DNA of 64,000 nucleotides, from assembly GCF_003386235.1 (NCBI RefSeq), contig NZ_QRDZ01000003.1, positions 248,001 to 312,000 of the forward strand. The letters run 5' to 3'. The notes beneath the pieces are model-generated. The model was given only the letters and a program-made list of their open reading frames with translations, did no database searches and was not told the DNA's origin. The first letter of the stretch is position 1. Every line of letters starts with the position of its first letter. Position numbers and translations under genes: made by a program. Positions 46,717 to 55,703 of the stretch are shown piece by piece. The DNA is from Cohnella phaseoli (GTDB lineage Bacteria; Bacillota; Bacilli; Paenibacillales; Paenibacillaceae).

Positions 46717-47715
46717 ATGTGGGCCGAGCAATTAAAGGAAGCGGCCGCTTTTATCCGCGATAGGGACGACTTTCTGATCGTTTCTCACGTGCAACCCGAC
46801 GGCGATGCGATTAGCTCGACGGTAACCGTAGCTTGGATGCTGGAAAAGCTGGGGAAGCGGTACACGATGCTGAACGAGGGCGCCGTGCCTTCCCGGCTAC
46901 GGTTTCTATGGAAAAGCTCTGACATCCATGCAATGGACAACAACGACCAGCCGGAAGGAAATTCGCCGGTCAGACAGTATCGGAACGTCATTTGCGTCGA
47001 TTGCGCCGATTATGCGAGGGTTGGGCGCACGGCGGCATGGTTCGCTCCGGATGCCGAGCTGCTCAATATCGATCATCATCCGACGAACAACGGCTTCGGC
47101 CGAGTGAATCTGATGAAGTTCCATGCGGCCGCCACAGCGGAAATTTTGTTCGAGCTGCTGGATGAGCTGGGAATGGAGCCGGACGCCGATGTGGCGACCG
47201 CAATCTATACGGGTTTGCTGACCGATACTGGCGGCTTCCGCTATTCCAGTACGTCTCCGCTCGTCATGGCGATGGCTTCGCGGCTGCTTCAGGCCGGCGC
47301 GAACGGGCCGGAGCTGGCGGAACATCTGCTGGAGCGGATGACGCCTGGACAACTGCGTATATTGCAGCGCGGCCTGTCCAGACTTGAGCTGAGCGAGGAC
47401 GAGCGAATCGCCTGGCTCTGGGTCACTTCGGAGGATTTGGAGGAGACCGGAGCGACGAATGAAGATCTGGAAGGTCTCGTTAACTATCCGCGCAATATCG
47501 AAGGCGTCGAGGTCGGTCTGCTCTTCAAACAAAATGGAGAGCAATCGGTTAAAGTCAGTATGAGATCCGCCGGCAAGGTGAACGTGGCGGAAGTGGCCCA
47601 ACGTTTCGGCGGAGGCGGCCATGTCCGCGCTGCGGGATGCAGGTTCACGGATCCGTTGCCGGAGGTTATCCGACTGACGATCGAAGAGGTGCGGAAAGCG
47701 TTGGAGGCATTATGA
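46717..47715 (+). CDS. nrnA: Bifunctional oligoribonuclease / PAP phosphatase NrnA
   Basis: DHH-family phosphoesterase that degrades nanoRNAs and dephosphorylates 3'-phosphoadenosine 5'-phosphate. The 332-residue protein has VSHVQPDGDAISST (metal site), the DHH motif in LLNIDHHPTNNGFG, and the C-terminal DHHA1 glycine-rich block RFGGGGHVRAAGCRF. It lies between rbfA and truB, the position of ytqI-like genes in many Bacillales. The end overlaps truB at ATGA. Confidence 0.94.
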   Translation: MWAEQLKEAAAFIRDRDDFLIVSHVQPDGDAISSTVTVAWMLEKLGKRYTMLNEGAVPSRLRFLWKSSDIHAMDNNDQPEGNSPVRQYRNVICVDCADYARVGRTAAWFAPDAELLNIDHHPTNNGFGRVNLMKFHAAATAEILFELLDELGMEPDADVATAIYTGLLTDTGGFRYSSTSPLVMAMASRLLQAGANGPELAEHLLERMTPGQLRILQRGLSRLELSEDERIAWLWVTSEDLEETGATNEDLEGLVNYPRNIEGVEVGLLFKQNGEQSVKVSMRSAGKVNVAEVAQRFGGGGHVRAAGCRFTDPLPEVIRLTIEEVRKALEAL

Positions 47716-48671
47716 CGGACGGCAAGCGGAACTGGGAAGGCGTGCTTGCCATTTGGAAGCCTGCCGGCTGGACGTCGCACGACGTTGTCGCCAAAGCGAG
47801 GCGGCTGCTACGCGAGCGCCGCATCGGCCATACGGGAACGCTGGATCCGGCCGTCACAGGGGTTCTGCCGTTGTGCGTCGGTCGTGCGACCCGTCTGGTC
47901 GAATATTTGCAGGAAGCGCCCAAAACGTATCGAGCCAAACTTAGATTCGGCATCGCGACAGATAGCGAAGATCTGAGCGGCGAAATTATCGAACGGAAGG
48001 ACGCTTCGTTCCTGACCGAACCCGCGATCAGGGAAGCCGTGTTTTCCTTTGTCGGCGAGATCGATCAGATTCCGCCGATGGTATCGGCCGTAAAGGTCGA
48101 CGGTAAACGTCTGTATGAACTGGCCAGACAGGGGATAACCGTCGAGCGCAAAGCTCGCCGGGTAACCATTCACCGAATCGACGTGGACGAGGTGACAGCC
48201 GGCACGGACGAGCCCGAAGTGACGTTTACGGTCGCCTGCTCCAAAGGCACTTATATTCGTACATTATGCGTGGACATCGGACGGAAGCTCGGCGTTCCGG
48301 CGGTGATGGCGGAGCTCGTTCGCCTTGAAAGCGCCGGAATAAGCCAGGAGCACTGCGTAACGCTTGAGGAGATTCCGGGGCTGATCGAGAAGGGCGAGAT
48401 GGACGGCAAGCTGCTTGCAGCGGATAGGCTGCTTACTCAGCTGCCTTCGACGAGCGCCGCGGAGCAGGAATCGCGATACGCGCTTCAAGGCAAAGGAATT
48501 CGGACAGAGCGGCTGCGGCCCGTTCCGGACCGGCAAGGGTTGTGGAAGCTCTACCGCTCGGACGGCGTTTTTCTCGGTTTGTTTTCCGTGGACGAGACGA
48601 CGGAGTGGATCCGCCCCGTTAAGGTGTTTCATCCTTCGGAAGATCAGCCGCATGACAGTCAGTCCGATTAA
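47712..48671 (+). CDS. truB: tRNA pseudouridine(55) synthase
   Basis: Makes pseudouridine 55 in the T loop of tRNAs. The 319-residue protein from ATG 47712 has GVLAIWKPAGWTSHDVVAK at the start and the catalytic Asp (D45) in HTGTLDPAVTGVLPLCVG. A C-terminal PUA-like region follows. The start overlaps the nrnA stop, so the upstream open frame is not used. The order truB-ribF is standard for Bacillus. Confidence 0.96.
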   Translation: MTDGKRNWEGVLAIWKPAGWTSHDVVAKARRLLRERRIGHTGTLDPAVTGVLPLCVGRATRLVEYLQEAPKTYRAKLRFGIATDSEDLSGEIIERKDASFLTEPAIREAVFSFVGEIDQIPPMVSAVKVDGKRLYELARQGITVERKARRVTIHRIDVDEVTAGTDEPEVTFTVACSKGTYIRTLCVDIGRKLGVPAVMAELVRLESAGISQEHCVTLEEIPGLIEKGEMDGKLLAADRLLTQLPSTSAAEQESRYALQGKGIRTERLRPVPDRQGLWKLYRSDGVFLGLFSVDETTEWIRPVKVFHPSEDQPHDSQSD

Positions 48672-48686
48672 GCAGGAGGGCATCAG

Positions 48687-49661
48687 GTGGAACGGATTCA
48701 ATTATCAGTTGCGAATGTAACGGAAGGCTTGCCCGAAGGTGCGGCCAAAAACGGACTCTCGCTCGCAATCGGCTTTTTCGACGGCGTTCATCTGGGACAT
48801 CAGGAAGTGATTCGTCAGGCCGTTGCATCGGCGAGGGAGAACGGCTGGGCGTCGGCCGTCATGACGTTCGATCCGCATCCGAGAGTCGTTCTAGGGCACG
48901 GCTCGCAATACGACGGAGTGTTAACCCCTCTGGAGGACAAGCTGGCTCTGATCGCCGAGTTGGGCGTGGATACGGCTTACGTTATTCGTTTTGATCGCGA
49001 GTTCTCCGAGGTAACCGCCGAGCAATTTGTGAAATCGATCATTGTTCCTCTTGGCGTCAGGGAGACCATCGTCGGGTTTGATTTTTCGTTCGGTCATCGC
49101 GGTCAAGGCAAAGCGGAGACTCTCAGGAATGTCGGAGAGCTTCAGGTACAAGTTGTTTCCCCGGTGTTTTTGAACGACAGCAAAGTGAGCAGCACGCGGA
49201 TTCGCGCGCGGCTTGAAGAAGGGGATTGCTCCTCTGCTTCCCGGCTAATGGGCAGGCCTTACCTGCTGAAGGGACTTGTCGTTCACGGAGATGCGAGAGG
49301 CCGTCAGCTCGGGTATCCGACGGCTAACCTGGAGCTGATCCAACCTTATGTAATCCCGCAACGGGGCGTGTATGCGATTGAAATCGATGTGCTGTCTGAT
49401 GCGGGAACGGCGGAAAGCCGTCATAACGGAGTGTTGAACGTGGGCTATCGGCCTACGTTTGACGCCCCGGGAGGCGCACTGAAGCTGGAAGCGCATCTGT
49501 TCGACTTCGACGGCGATTTGTACGGGCGACATTTGGCGTTGCGATTTCATTCCTTCCTGCGTCCCGAGAAAAAATTCGAATCGATCAACCAACTGATTGA
49601 GCAAATTGCCAGCGATTCGGCGAAGGCGCGCGAGATCTTCTCGGTGAAAGCTCGCGATTAA
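48687..49661 (+). CDS. ribF: Bifunctional riboflavin kinase / FAD synthetase
   Basis: Converts riboflavin to FMN and FMN to FAD. N-terminal nucleotidyltransferase domain: AIGFFDGVHLGHQEVI and DFSFGHRGQGKAETL, SSTRIRARLEEGD. C-terminal flavokinase domain: RGRQLGYPTANLEL and GVLNVGYRPTF. The 324-residue protein starts with GTG at 48687 after AGGAGGG. No FMN riboswitch is visible upstream; it is probably read with truB. Confidence 0.96.
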   Translation: MERIQLSVANVTEGLPEGAAKNGLSLAIGFFDGVHLGHQEVIRQAVASARENGWASAVMTFDPHPRVVLGHGSQYDGVLTPLEDKLALIAELGVDTAYVIRFDREFSEVTAEQFVKSIIVPLGVRETIVGFDFSFGHRGQGKAETLRNVGELQVQVVSPVFLNDSKVSSTRIRARLEEGDCSSASRLMGRPYLLKGLVVHGDARGRQLGYPTANLELIQPYVIPQRGVYAIEIDVLSDAGTAESRHNGVLNVGYRPTFDAPGGALKLEAHLFDFDGDLYGRHLALRFHSFLRPEKKFESINQLIEQIASDSAKAREIFSVKARD

Positions 49662-49665
49662 TGCA

Positions 49666-49695
49666 TTGTGAATGTACTTTAAGTTGTGTTATAAT
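49666..49695 (+). promoter_or_regulatory. SigA promoter for rpsO
   Basis: TTGTGA (49666-49671), 18-base spacer, perfect TATAAT (49690-49695) with TG one base before it. It begins five bases after the ribF stop. Transcription should start close to 49702. Confidence 0.85.
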
Positions 49696-49701
49696 ATACA
49701 A

Positions 49702-49822
49702 CGTTGTCATCGAGAGGCAGCCGCCTATCGTTGCGACACGCAATGTGAACCTTAGCTTGGCGAAACGTTCTCACCGACGTCAGCTCGGCTACAGGCGATT
49801 TTTAAGAAGGAGGTGAACAAGG
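49702..49822 (+). promoter_or_regulatory. Structured rpsO leader, possible S15 autoregulatory site
   Basis: About 120 untranslated bases between the predicted start and rpsO. A stem CGA..AGGC / GCCT..TCG at 49711-49730 is clear, and further complementary segments surround it. In other Firmicutes S15 represses its own messenger through a leader structure. I cannot model the fold here, so the function is inferred from position, length and the family. Confidence 0.4.
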
Positions 49823-50092
49823 ATGGCATTGACGCAAGAACGCAAACAAGAATTGATCGAAGAGCACAAGTTGCACGCTACGGACACCGGTTCGCCGGAA
49901 GTTCAAATCGCTATCCTTACGCAGAACATCAACAATCTGACAGCACACTTCAGGGAGCACAAGAAAGACCATCACTCCCGTCGCGGTCTGCTTATGATGG
50001 TTGGTCAACGCCGTAAGCTGCTGGCATACTTGAAAGCGAAAGACGTTAGCCGCTACAGCGCCCTGATTGCCAAATTGGGTCTGCGTCGTTAA
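49823..50092 (+). CDS. rpsO: 30S ribosomal protein S15
   Basis: Primary 16S rRNA-binding protein of the 30S platform. The 89-residue protein has [40 protein letters not shown] and RRKLLAYLK, all diagnostic. GAAGGAGGTG precedes the ATG. Its own strong promoter and terminator make it a separate unit between ribF and pnp. Confidence 0.98.
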   Translation: MALTQERKQELIEEHKLHATDTGSPEVQIAILTQNINNLTAHFREHKKDHHSRRGLLMMVGQRRKLLAYLKAKDVSRYSALIAKLGLRR

Positions 50093-50108
50093 TTTGTATT
50101 CGAATGAA

Positions 50109-50168
50109 AGCAACCTGGCCACTTCGTACGGGGCTTATCGCCCTAACAGGCGCTCAGGTTGCTTTTTC
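50109..50168 (+). terminator. Branched terminator after rpsO
   Basis: An outer 9-bp stem AGCAACCTG (50109-50117) and CAGGTTGCT (50155-50163), followed by TTTT then CCC, encloses an inner hairpin GGGC (50131-50134) / GCCC (50140-50143). The T tract and stem support intrinsic termination; the large enclosed loop is less usual. Confidence 0.75.
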
Positions 50169-50313
50169 CCTATATATGAGCGGGGAAACAATGAAACAAT
50201 GAACATGATGCCTAAGACAAGGCTTGGCAGGAAATAATGGGAACAGTGTCGAAAGTACATAGGATTGCAAGACGTGACGAGCGCAAGCTCGCATTTAGAG
50301 GAGGGAATTGGTT

Positions 50314-52413
50314 TTGGAACAAAGCGTGGATATGCAGCTTGGCGGCCGCCCGTTTTCTTTGGAAACCGGACGATTGGCCAAACAGGCCAACGGCGCCGTC
50401 GTTGTACGTTATGGTGAAACGGTAGTACTCTCTACCGTGACGGCTTCCAGCGAGCCGAAGGATCTGGATTTCTTCCCGTTGACCGTGAACTATGAAGAGC
50501 GGTTGTACGCGGTAGGCAAAATTCCTGGAGGATTCATTAAACGGGAAGGAAGACCGAGCGAAAAGGCGATATTGGCCAGCCGTTTAACGGACCGCCCGAT
50601 TCGTCCGTTGTTCCCGGAAGGCTTCCGGAATGACATTCAGATCGTTAACCTGGTGCTCAGCGTGGATCAGGATTGCTCTCCGGAAATCGCGGCGATGATC
50701 GGAACCTCCGCAGCGCTGTCGATCTCCAACGTGCCGTTTAGCGGACCCGTCGGAGGCGTTATCGTCGGAAGAATCAACGGCGAGTTTATCGTAAACCCGA
50801 CGCAGGAGCAGGAAGTGATCAGCGATTTGTACGTCGTCGTAGCGGGTACCCGCGATGCGATCATGATGGTTGAAGCGGAAGCGAACGAAGTGTCCGAGAC
50901 GGACATGCTGGAAGCGATCATGTTCGGCCATGATGAGATCAAGAAGATCGTTGATACGATCGATCGTCTCGTAGAGGTCGCCGGTCAGCCGAAAATGGAA
51001 GTGAAGCTGCACAGCGTGGACGCAGATGTCGAAGCCGCAGTCAAATCGTACGCGCAGGATCGACTGGTCGAAGCTGTACGAATAGCCGAGAAACATGCGC
51101 GCCAGGAAGCGATTGACGCGATCAACGCCGAAACGGTCGAGCATTTCACCGGAGTGTATGCCGAAGCGCCGGAGAAGCTGGGCGACGTTAAAGAAGTGCT
51201 GTACGACATCGTCAAGAACGAAGTTCGTCGTTTGATTACGCACGACAAGGTGCGTCCGGACGGCCGCGGACTATCGGAGATTCGTCCGATTTCCTCGGAT
51301 ACCGCGATTCTGCCGCGGACTCACGGATCCGGCTTGTTCACGCGCGGACAGACGCAGGCGCTTAGCGTATGTACGCTCGGACCGCTTGGAGAAGTTCAGA
51401 TTCTCGACGGCATCAGTCCGCAGGAATCGAAGCGCTTCATGCATCACTATAACTTCCCGCCGTTCTCGGTCGGGGAAGCTCGCCCGCTTCGTCCGCCAGG
51501 ACGCCGCGAAATCGGCCACGGCGCATTAGGCGAACGCGCGCTGCTTAAAGTGCTTCCTTCGGAAGTGGAATTCCCGTACACGATTCGTCTCGTGTCGGAA
51601 GTATTGGAGTCGAACGGCTCTACGTCTCAGGCGAGCATTTGTGCAAGCACGCTGGCGATGATGGATGCGGGCGTACCGATCAAAGCGCCGGTAGCAGGCG
51701 TCGCGATGGGCTTGATCAAGGACGGCGACCATACGTCGATTCTGACCGATATTCAAGGGATGGAAGACCATCTCGGCGATATGGACTTTAAGGTTGCGGG
51801 CACATCTGCCGGTATTACGGCAATTCAGATGGACATCAAAATCGACGGCATCGACCGCTCCATTTTGACGGAAGCTCTGGATCAAGCCAAAGAGGGTCGG
51901 ATGTTCATTCTCGGCAAAATGCTTGAGACGATCACCGAGCCACGCAAAGAGCTGAGCAAATACGCTCCGAAAATTTTGTCGCTCAAGATCAACCCGGACA
52001 AAATTCGCGACGTTATCGGTTCCGGCGGCAAGATCATCAACAAAATTATCGAAGATACCGGCGTCAAAATCGATATCGAGCAAGACGGCACCGTGTACAT
52101 CGCTTCGACGGACGAAGCGGCGAACCAACGCGCCCGCGCGATTATCGAGGGCATCGTTCGGGAAGTCGTCGTTGGCGAAGTGTATACCGGAACGGTCAAG
52201 CGTATCGAGAAGTTCGGCTGCTTCGTGGAAATTTTGCCGAACAAGGACGGGCTGATCCACATTAGCCAGTTGGCGAACGAGCGCGTGGCTAAAGTCGAAG
52301 ACGTCGTCAACATCGGCGATCAGATTGAAGTCAAGGTGACCGAGATCGACAATATGGGCCGAATCAATCTGTCGCGCAAAGCGCTGTTGAATTCCGAACA
52401 AGTGTCGGTGTAA
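50314..52413 (+). CDS. pnp: Polyribonucleotide nucleotidyltransferase (PNPase)
   Basis: Phosphorolytic 3'-5' exoribonuclease of the mRNA decay machinery. The roughly 699-residue protein has two RNase PH domains ([38 protein letters not shown]), a C-terminal KH domain ([20 protein letters not shown]) and an S1 domain ([18 protein letters not shown]). I choose TTG 50314, eight bases after GAGGAGGG (50298-50305), over TTG 50308. The 221-base spacer before it holds the rpsO terminator and a small CGAGC/GCTCG hairpin near 50279-50291, with no clear promoter. Confidence 0.97.
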   Translation: MEQSVDMQLGGRPFSLETGRLAKQANGAVVVRYGETVVLSTVTASSEPKDLDFFPLTVNYEERLYAVGKIPGGFIKREGRPSEKAILASRLTDRPIRPLFPEGFRNDIQIVNLVLSVDQDCSPEIAAMIGTSAALSISNVPFSGPVGGVIVGRINGEFIVNPTQEQEVISDLYVVVAGTRDAIMMVEAEANEVSETDMLEAIMFGHDEIKKIVDTIDRLVEVAGQPKMEVKLHSVDADVEAAVKSYAQDRLVEAVRIAEKHARQEAIDAINAETVEHFTGVYAEAPEKLGDVKEVLYDIVKNEVRRLITHDKVRPDGRGLSEIRPISSDTAILPRTHGSGLFTRGQTQALSVCTLGPLGEVQILDGISPQESKRFMHHYNFPPFSVGEARPLRPPGRREIGHGALGERALLKVLPSEVEFPYTIRLVSEVLESNGSTSQASICASTLAMMDAGVPIKAPVAGVAMGLIKDGDHTSILTDIQGMEDHLGDMDFKVAGTSAGITAIQMDIKIDGIDRSILTEALDQAKEGRMFILGKMLETITEPRKELSKYAPKILSLKINPDKIRDVIGSGGKIINKIIEDTGVKIDIEQDGTVYIASTDEAANQRARAIIEGIVREVVVGEVYTGTVKRIEKFGCFVEILPNKDGLIHISQLANERVAKVEDVVNIGDQIEVKVTEIDNMGRINLSRKALLNSEQVSV

Positions 52414-52441
52414 TCAAACGCGATAACGCCATATGATGGAC

Positions 52442-52476
52442 AAAAGAGACTCCTAAGCGAAGGTCTCTTTTTGTTT
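52442..52476 (+). terminator. Terminator after pnp
   Basis: AAAAGAGAC (52442-52450) pairs with GTCTCTTTTT (52463-52472), loop of about 12 bases, followed by GTTTG. Intrinsic terminator ending the pnp unit. Confidence 0.82.
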
Positions 52477-52574
52477 GTATAAATCATCGCATACTATGGG
52501 ATGCTCACTCATAAAAGCCGTTTTCCGGGCATAAGATGAAGGCAAGGAATCGGACAAGACGGGGTGAGCGAATC

Positions 52575-53567
52575 GTGGCGAGAAAAATCCCGGCAGGCCT
52601 GCTGGCTGCTATGGCGGTATGTTTGGCTGCGGTGCTGCTGGCCGGAACATACGGGCCGATCGGACCGTTCGTCCATACGGTCAAGCAGGCGGCTGCGATG
52701 GAGGCGCTGACGGGCGATAAGCAAGGAGACAAGCTGCTGGAGTGGATCGAAGCCGAGGCGGCCAAACGCAGCCAGCCGCCGATTGACGCAGTCATTGACC
52801 GGGTTTGGAAAGCGATCCCGGAATACGAGGGGCGGATCGTCGACATTCGGGCAACCTACTTGAAGGCGAAGCTGATCGGTTCCGCTCCCAATTCAGGAGA
52901 AGGATTTCCTTGGGTATATCGGATCGTTCGGCCGAAGGTGTCTCTTAAGGACTTGCCGACCCATCCGATTTACAGGGGCAATGCCGCCAAGCCGGCTGTC
53001 GGGCTAATGATCAACGTGGCATGGGGAGAAGAGTATTTGCCGGAAATTCTTCGTATTTTGCAGGAGGAAGGCGTTAAGGCTACCTTTTTCTTCGATGGCA
53101 CCTGGTTGTCCAAAAACATGGATACGGCCAAAAAGATGATCGCACAGGGGCATGAGGCATCCAACCATGCATATACCCATCCGGATATGAGCAAGCTTGG
53201 CGCCGAGCGCCAAAGACAGGAGATCGGCAAGACAGAGCAACTGCTTAAACAGCTTGGCGTGAAGAACGTATGGTTTGCACCTCCTTCCGGGAGCTACAAC
53301 GACCAGACGGTCCGCGTATCTGCGGAATACGGACTGACAACGGTATTGTGGACGCTAGATACGATCGATTGGCAGAAACCCGCTCCCGAATCCGTCGTGG
53401 CCAAAGTGTCGAGAAAGGTCGGGCCGGGCAGTTTGATTTTGATGCATCCGACGTCTACTACAGCAGGAGCGCTGCGGGGCATGATCAAGACGATCAAAGC
53501 CAGAGGCTATATTCCCGGGACCGTATCGCAGACGCTTTCGCCCGAACGGCTTGAGGATCGGTTGTGA
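52575..53567 (+). CDS. YlxY-family polysaccharide deacetylase-like protein
   Basis: Carbohydrate esterase family 4 (NodB) homologue in the B. subtilis ylxY position between pnp and the M16 peptidase gene. From GTG 52575, after GGGGTGAG, the 330-residue protein has an N-terminal membrane anchor or signal (about residues 6-26), a linker, and the NodB domain from about 140. Motif 2 is present (HEASNHAYTHPDM, HxxxH) and APPSGSYND and LMHPT follow, but motif 1, normally TFDDG with two acidic residues, reads INVAWGEEY. Related sporulation deacetylase-like proteins share this change, so catalysis is uncertain. Confidence 0.88.
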   Translation: MARKIPAGLLAAMAVCLAAVLLAGTYGPIGPFVHTVKQAAAMEALTGDKQGDKLLEWIEAEAAKRSQPPIDAVIDRVWKAIPEYEGRIVDIRATYLKAKLIGSAPNSGEGFPWVYRIVRPKVSLKDLPTHPIYRGNAAKPAVGLMINVAWGEEYLPEILRILQEEGVKATFFFDGTWLSKNMDTAKKMIAQGHEASNHAYTHPDMSKLGAERQRQEIGKTEQLLKQLGVKNVWFAPPSGSYNDQTVRVSAEYGLTTVLWTLDTIDWQKPAPESVVAKVSRKVGPGSLILMHPTSTTAGALRGMIKTIKARGYIPGTVSQTLSPERLEDRL

Positions 53568-53590
53568 CGATTGTCGGAATTTGTTATAGT
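53562..53590 (+). promoter_or_regulatory. SigA promoter for pepR
   Basis: TTGTGA (53562-53567), 17-base spacer, TATAGT (53585-53590), with TG one base before the -10. The -35 overlaps the end of the ylxY-like gene. Confidence 0.75.
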
Positions 53591-53632
53591 GGTATCACTG
53601 TTCATTTATCCATATGAAAAGGGGGGAGTCGG

Positions 53633-54913
53633 ATGAACAAATATACGCTGAAGAATGGTCTTCGCGTGATGATCGAATCGATTCCGACGTACCGTTCGGT
53701 TTCGTTCGGCATCTGGGTCAAGACCGGTTCCCGGTATGAAAATCTCGAAACTAACGGGACTTCCCATTTTATTGAACATATGCTGTTCAAAGGGACGAGC
53801 CGGCACAGCGCCAAGGATATTGCAGATCGCTTTGACGGAATCGGCGGCAATGTGAACGCCTTTACGTCCAAAGAGTATACGTGCTACTATGCCAAAGTGC
53901 TCGATCAGCATTTGCCGATTGCGGTTGATATTTTATCGGATATGTTTTTCGAATCGCAGATGGCCGAGGAAGAGCTGGCCAAAGAAAAAAATGTCATCCT
54001 AGAAGAGATTTCGATGTATGAGGATACTCCGGACGACACGGTACACGATTTGGCGTCCCGCGCCGCCTATAACGATCATCCGCTTGCCTACTCCATACTT
54101 GGCACGGCAGACAGTCTGGAACCGATGGGGCCGGATCATTTGCGGAAGTATATGCGGGAGAGGTATCGGATCGATAATACGGTCATCAGCATTGCCGGCA
54201 ATGTCGGCGAAGAGGTGCTCGAGCTGTTGGAACAGCATTTCGGGCGGTTCGATATCGTAGGTCAAGACACGGAGCTTGAAGTTCCGGCGTTCCATTCCCG
54301 TGCGCTGTTTCATCGCAAGAAAACCGAACAGAACCATCTTTGCTTAACGTTTCCCGGTTTTTCCAGCAAAGCTCCGAATCTGTATGCGATGATTCTGCTC
54401 AACAATACGATTGGCGGCGGCATGAGTTCGCGTCTGTTCCAGGAGATTCGCGAGAAGCGCGGGTTGGCCTACTCGGTGTACTCCTACCATACTTCTTATG
54501 CGGATAGCGGTTTGTTTACCGTATATGCGGGAACCGCGCCAAAGCAGACGAAGGAAGTATACGATATCACGATGGAATTGCTTGGCGAGCTTGCGGCTCA
54601 AGGGCTGAGCGAAGCCGAGCTGCATCGAGGCAAAGAGCAGCTTAAAGGCAATTTGATTTTGAGTCTGGAGAGCACGAGCAGCCGCATGAATCGTTTGGGG
54701 AAAAACGAGTTGATGCTCGGACGTCATTATACGCTGGATGAAATGCTGGCGCGTATCGATCAGGTAGAGCTATCCGACCTTCATGAAATTATGGTCTCCA
54801 TGATGGCGCAACCTTGCGCGGTCGCTTTAGTTGGAGCAGACAATAAAGTGTTGTCCGGAATCGGGAGGGAATTCATTGTATCCAATTCAGTTGAAGAGAC
54901 TTCCGGGGAATGA
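53633..54913 (+). CDS. pepR: M16-family zinc peptidase PepR (YmxG/MlpA)
   Basis: Insulinase-type metallopeptidase, homologous to mitochondrial processing peptidase beta. The inverted zinc motif HFIEH at residues 45-49 (H45, E48, H49) lies in [15 protein letters not shown], with a downstream [12 protein letters not shown] carrying the third ligand. The C-terminal half has [17 protein letters not shown], the typical inactive-domain segment. At 426 residues it is a single-chain member like B. subtilis YmxG. GGGGGGAG precedes the ATG. Its 3' end overlaps dut by 38 bases. Confidence 0.94.
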   Translation: MNKYTLKNGLRVMIESIPTYRSVSFGIWVKTGSRYENLETNGTSHFIEHMLFKGTSRHSAKDIADRFDGIGGNVNAFTSKEYTCYYAKVLDQHLPIAVDILSDMFFESQMAEEELAKEKNVILEEISMYEDTPDDTVHDLASRAAYNDHPLAYSILGTADSLEPMGPDHLRKYMRERYRIDNTVISIAGNVGEEVLELLEQHFGRFDIVGQDTELEVPAFHSRALFHRKKTEQNHLCLTFPGFSSKAPNLYAMILLNNTIGGGMSSRLFQEIREKRGLAYSVYSYHTSYADSGLFTVYAGTAPKQTKEVYDITMELLGELAAQGLSEAELHRGKEQLKGNLILSLESTSSRMNRLGKNELMLGRHYTLDEMLARIDQVELSDLHEIMVSMMAQPCAVALVGADNKVLSGIGREFIVSNSVEETSGE

Positions 54914-55319
54914 GGATATTTCTCTGCCCCGTCAAATGTCAGAATGGGCCGCGGGCTTCGATCTACATGCCGCGGTATCGGAGCCTGTCGTTCTTGCTCC
55001 GGGAGAAAGAGCATTAATTCCAAGCGGTTTTGCGATGGCGATGCCTAGAGAGCTCGAGGCGCAAATTCGCCCTCGCAGCGGCCTTGCCTATAAGCACGGA
55101 ATCACCTGCCTGAACTCGCCGGGCACAATCGACGCCGATTATCGCGGCGAAGTGAAGGTTTTGCTCATTAACCTCGGGCAGGAGGCGTTCACGATCGAGC
55201 GCGGAGAGCGTATCGCCCAAATGGTATTCCAGCGCGTTCCTCAGGTGAGTCTTGAGGAAGTGGAGGAGTTGTCCGATACTTCTCGCGGCGAGGGCGGCTT
55301 CGGGCACACAGGCAAGTAA
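54876..55319 (+). CDS. dut: dUTP diphosphatase
   Basis: Trimeric dUTPase keeping uracil out of DNA. The five motifs are present: [42 protein letters not shown] and the C-terminal [12 protein letters not shown] select TTG 54876, six bases after GGGAGGG (54863-54869), giving 147 residues beginning [10 protein letters not shown]; a longer frame from 54831 would overlap pepR by 83 bases. The gene is followed by a strong terminator. Confidence 0.94.
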   Translation: MYPIQLKRLPGNEDISLPRQMSEWAAGFDLHAAVSEPVVLAPGERALIPSGFAMAMPRELEAQIRPRSGLAYKHGITCLNSPGTIDADYRGEVKVLLINLGQEAFTIERGERIAQMVFQRVPQVSLEEVEELSDTSRGEGGFGHTGK

Positions 55320-55366
55320 TAAGGCGCCTTACAGCGCAGCCCTTAGGTGTGGTCGTCCCTTCCTAA

Positions 55367-55385
55367 CGGCCTCTAATAGAGGCCG
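55367..55385 (+). repeat. Perfect 7-bp hairpin in dut-dpaA spacer
   Basis: CGGCCTC (55367-55373) and GAGGCCG (55379-55385) flank a TAATA loop. No T tract follows, so it is not an intrinsic terminator on its own. It sits 48 bases after the dut stop. Confidence 0.6.
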
Positions 55386-55428
55386 CTCTGGCGCTTATTG
55401 GAACGCTGACGTGGGCTTTGATTTTTAT

Positions 55429-55489
55429 AGAACCAAACCGGTTTTTTCCTTTTTATGGGGGGAGGGGACTTGGTTTGGTTCTTTTTTTG
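55429..55489 (+). terminator. Terminator after dut
   Basis: Perfect 11-bp stem AGAACCAAACC (55429-55439) and GGTTTGGTTCT (55472-55482), followed by TTTTTTTG. The enclosed loop is long (about 32 bases). The rest of the 348-base spacer to dpaA holds a small hairpin upstream and, downstream, the candidate sporulation promoter; I see no convincing gene in it. Confidence 0.82.
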
Positions 55490-55640
55490 TTCTTCACTGA
55501 AAAGTAGGATAGTGCTATGAGAAGGCTCGGGGGAAGTGGAGAGCTGAGTTGTTGGGATAATGGCCATAGGCGGCAAAAAGATGCAGTCACGTCAGGGGCG
55601 TTCTGACTAAACGGGATAACTGAAGGAGAATTTGGTCGGC

Positions 55641-55668
55641 ACCCCCGCTTAGGCGGTTGCATACGATG
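55641..55668 (+). promoter_or_regulatory. Candidate SigK-type promoter for dpaA
   Basis: AC at 55641-55642 is followed 17 bases later by CATACGATG (55660-55668), close to the SigK consensus of AC and CATAnnnTA. In B. subtilis the spoVF (dpaAB) operon is transcribed by SigK in the mother cell. A start near 55675 would place the GTG at 55668 outside the messenger. Confidence 0.5.
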
Positions 55669-55703
55669 TGCTATGCGAAGTATGCCGAGAGGAGGGGGCT
55701 GCG

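Noticed and set aside
55517..55606. 29-codon frame in the dut-dpaA spacer
   Set aside because: No good ribosome-binding site, no recognisable product, and it lies just after a terminator without a promoter.
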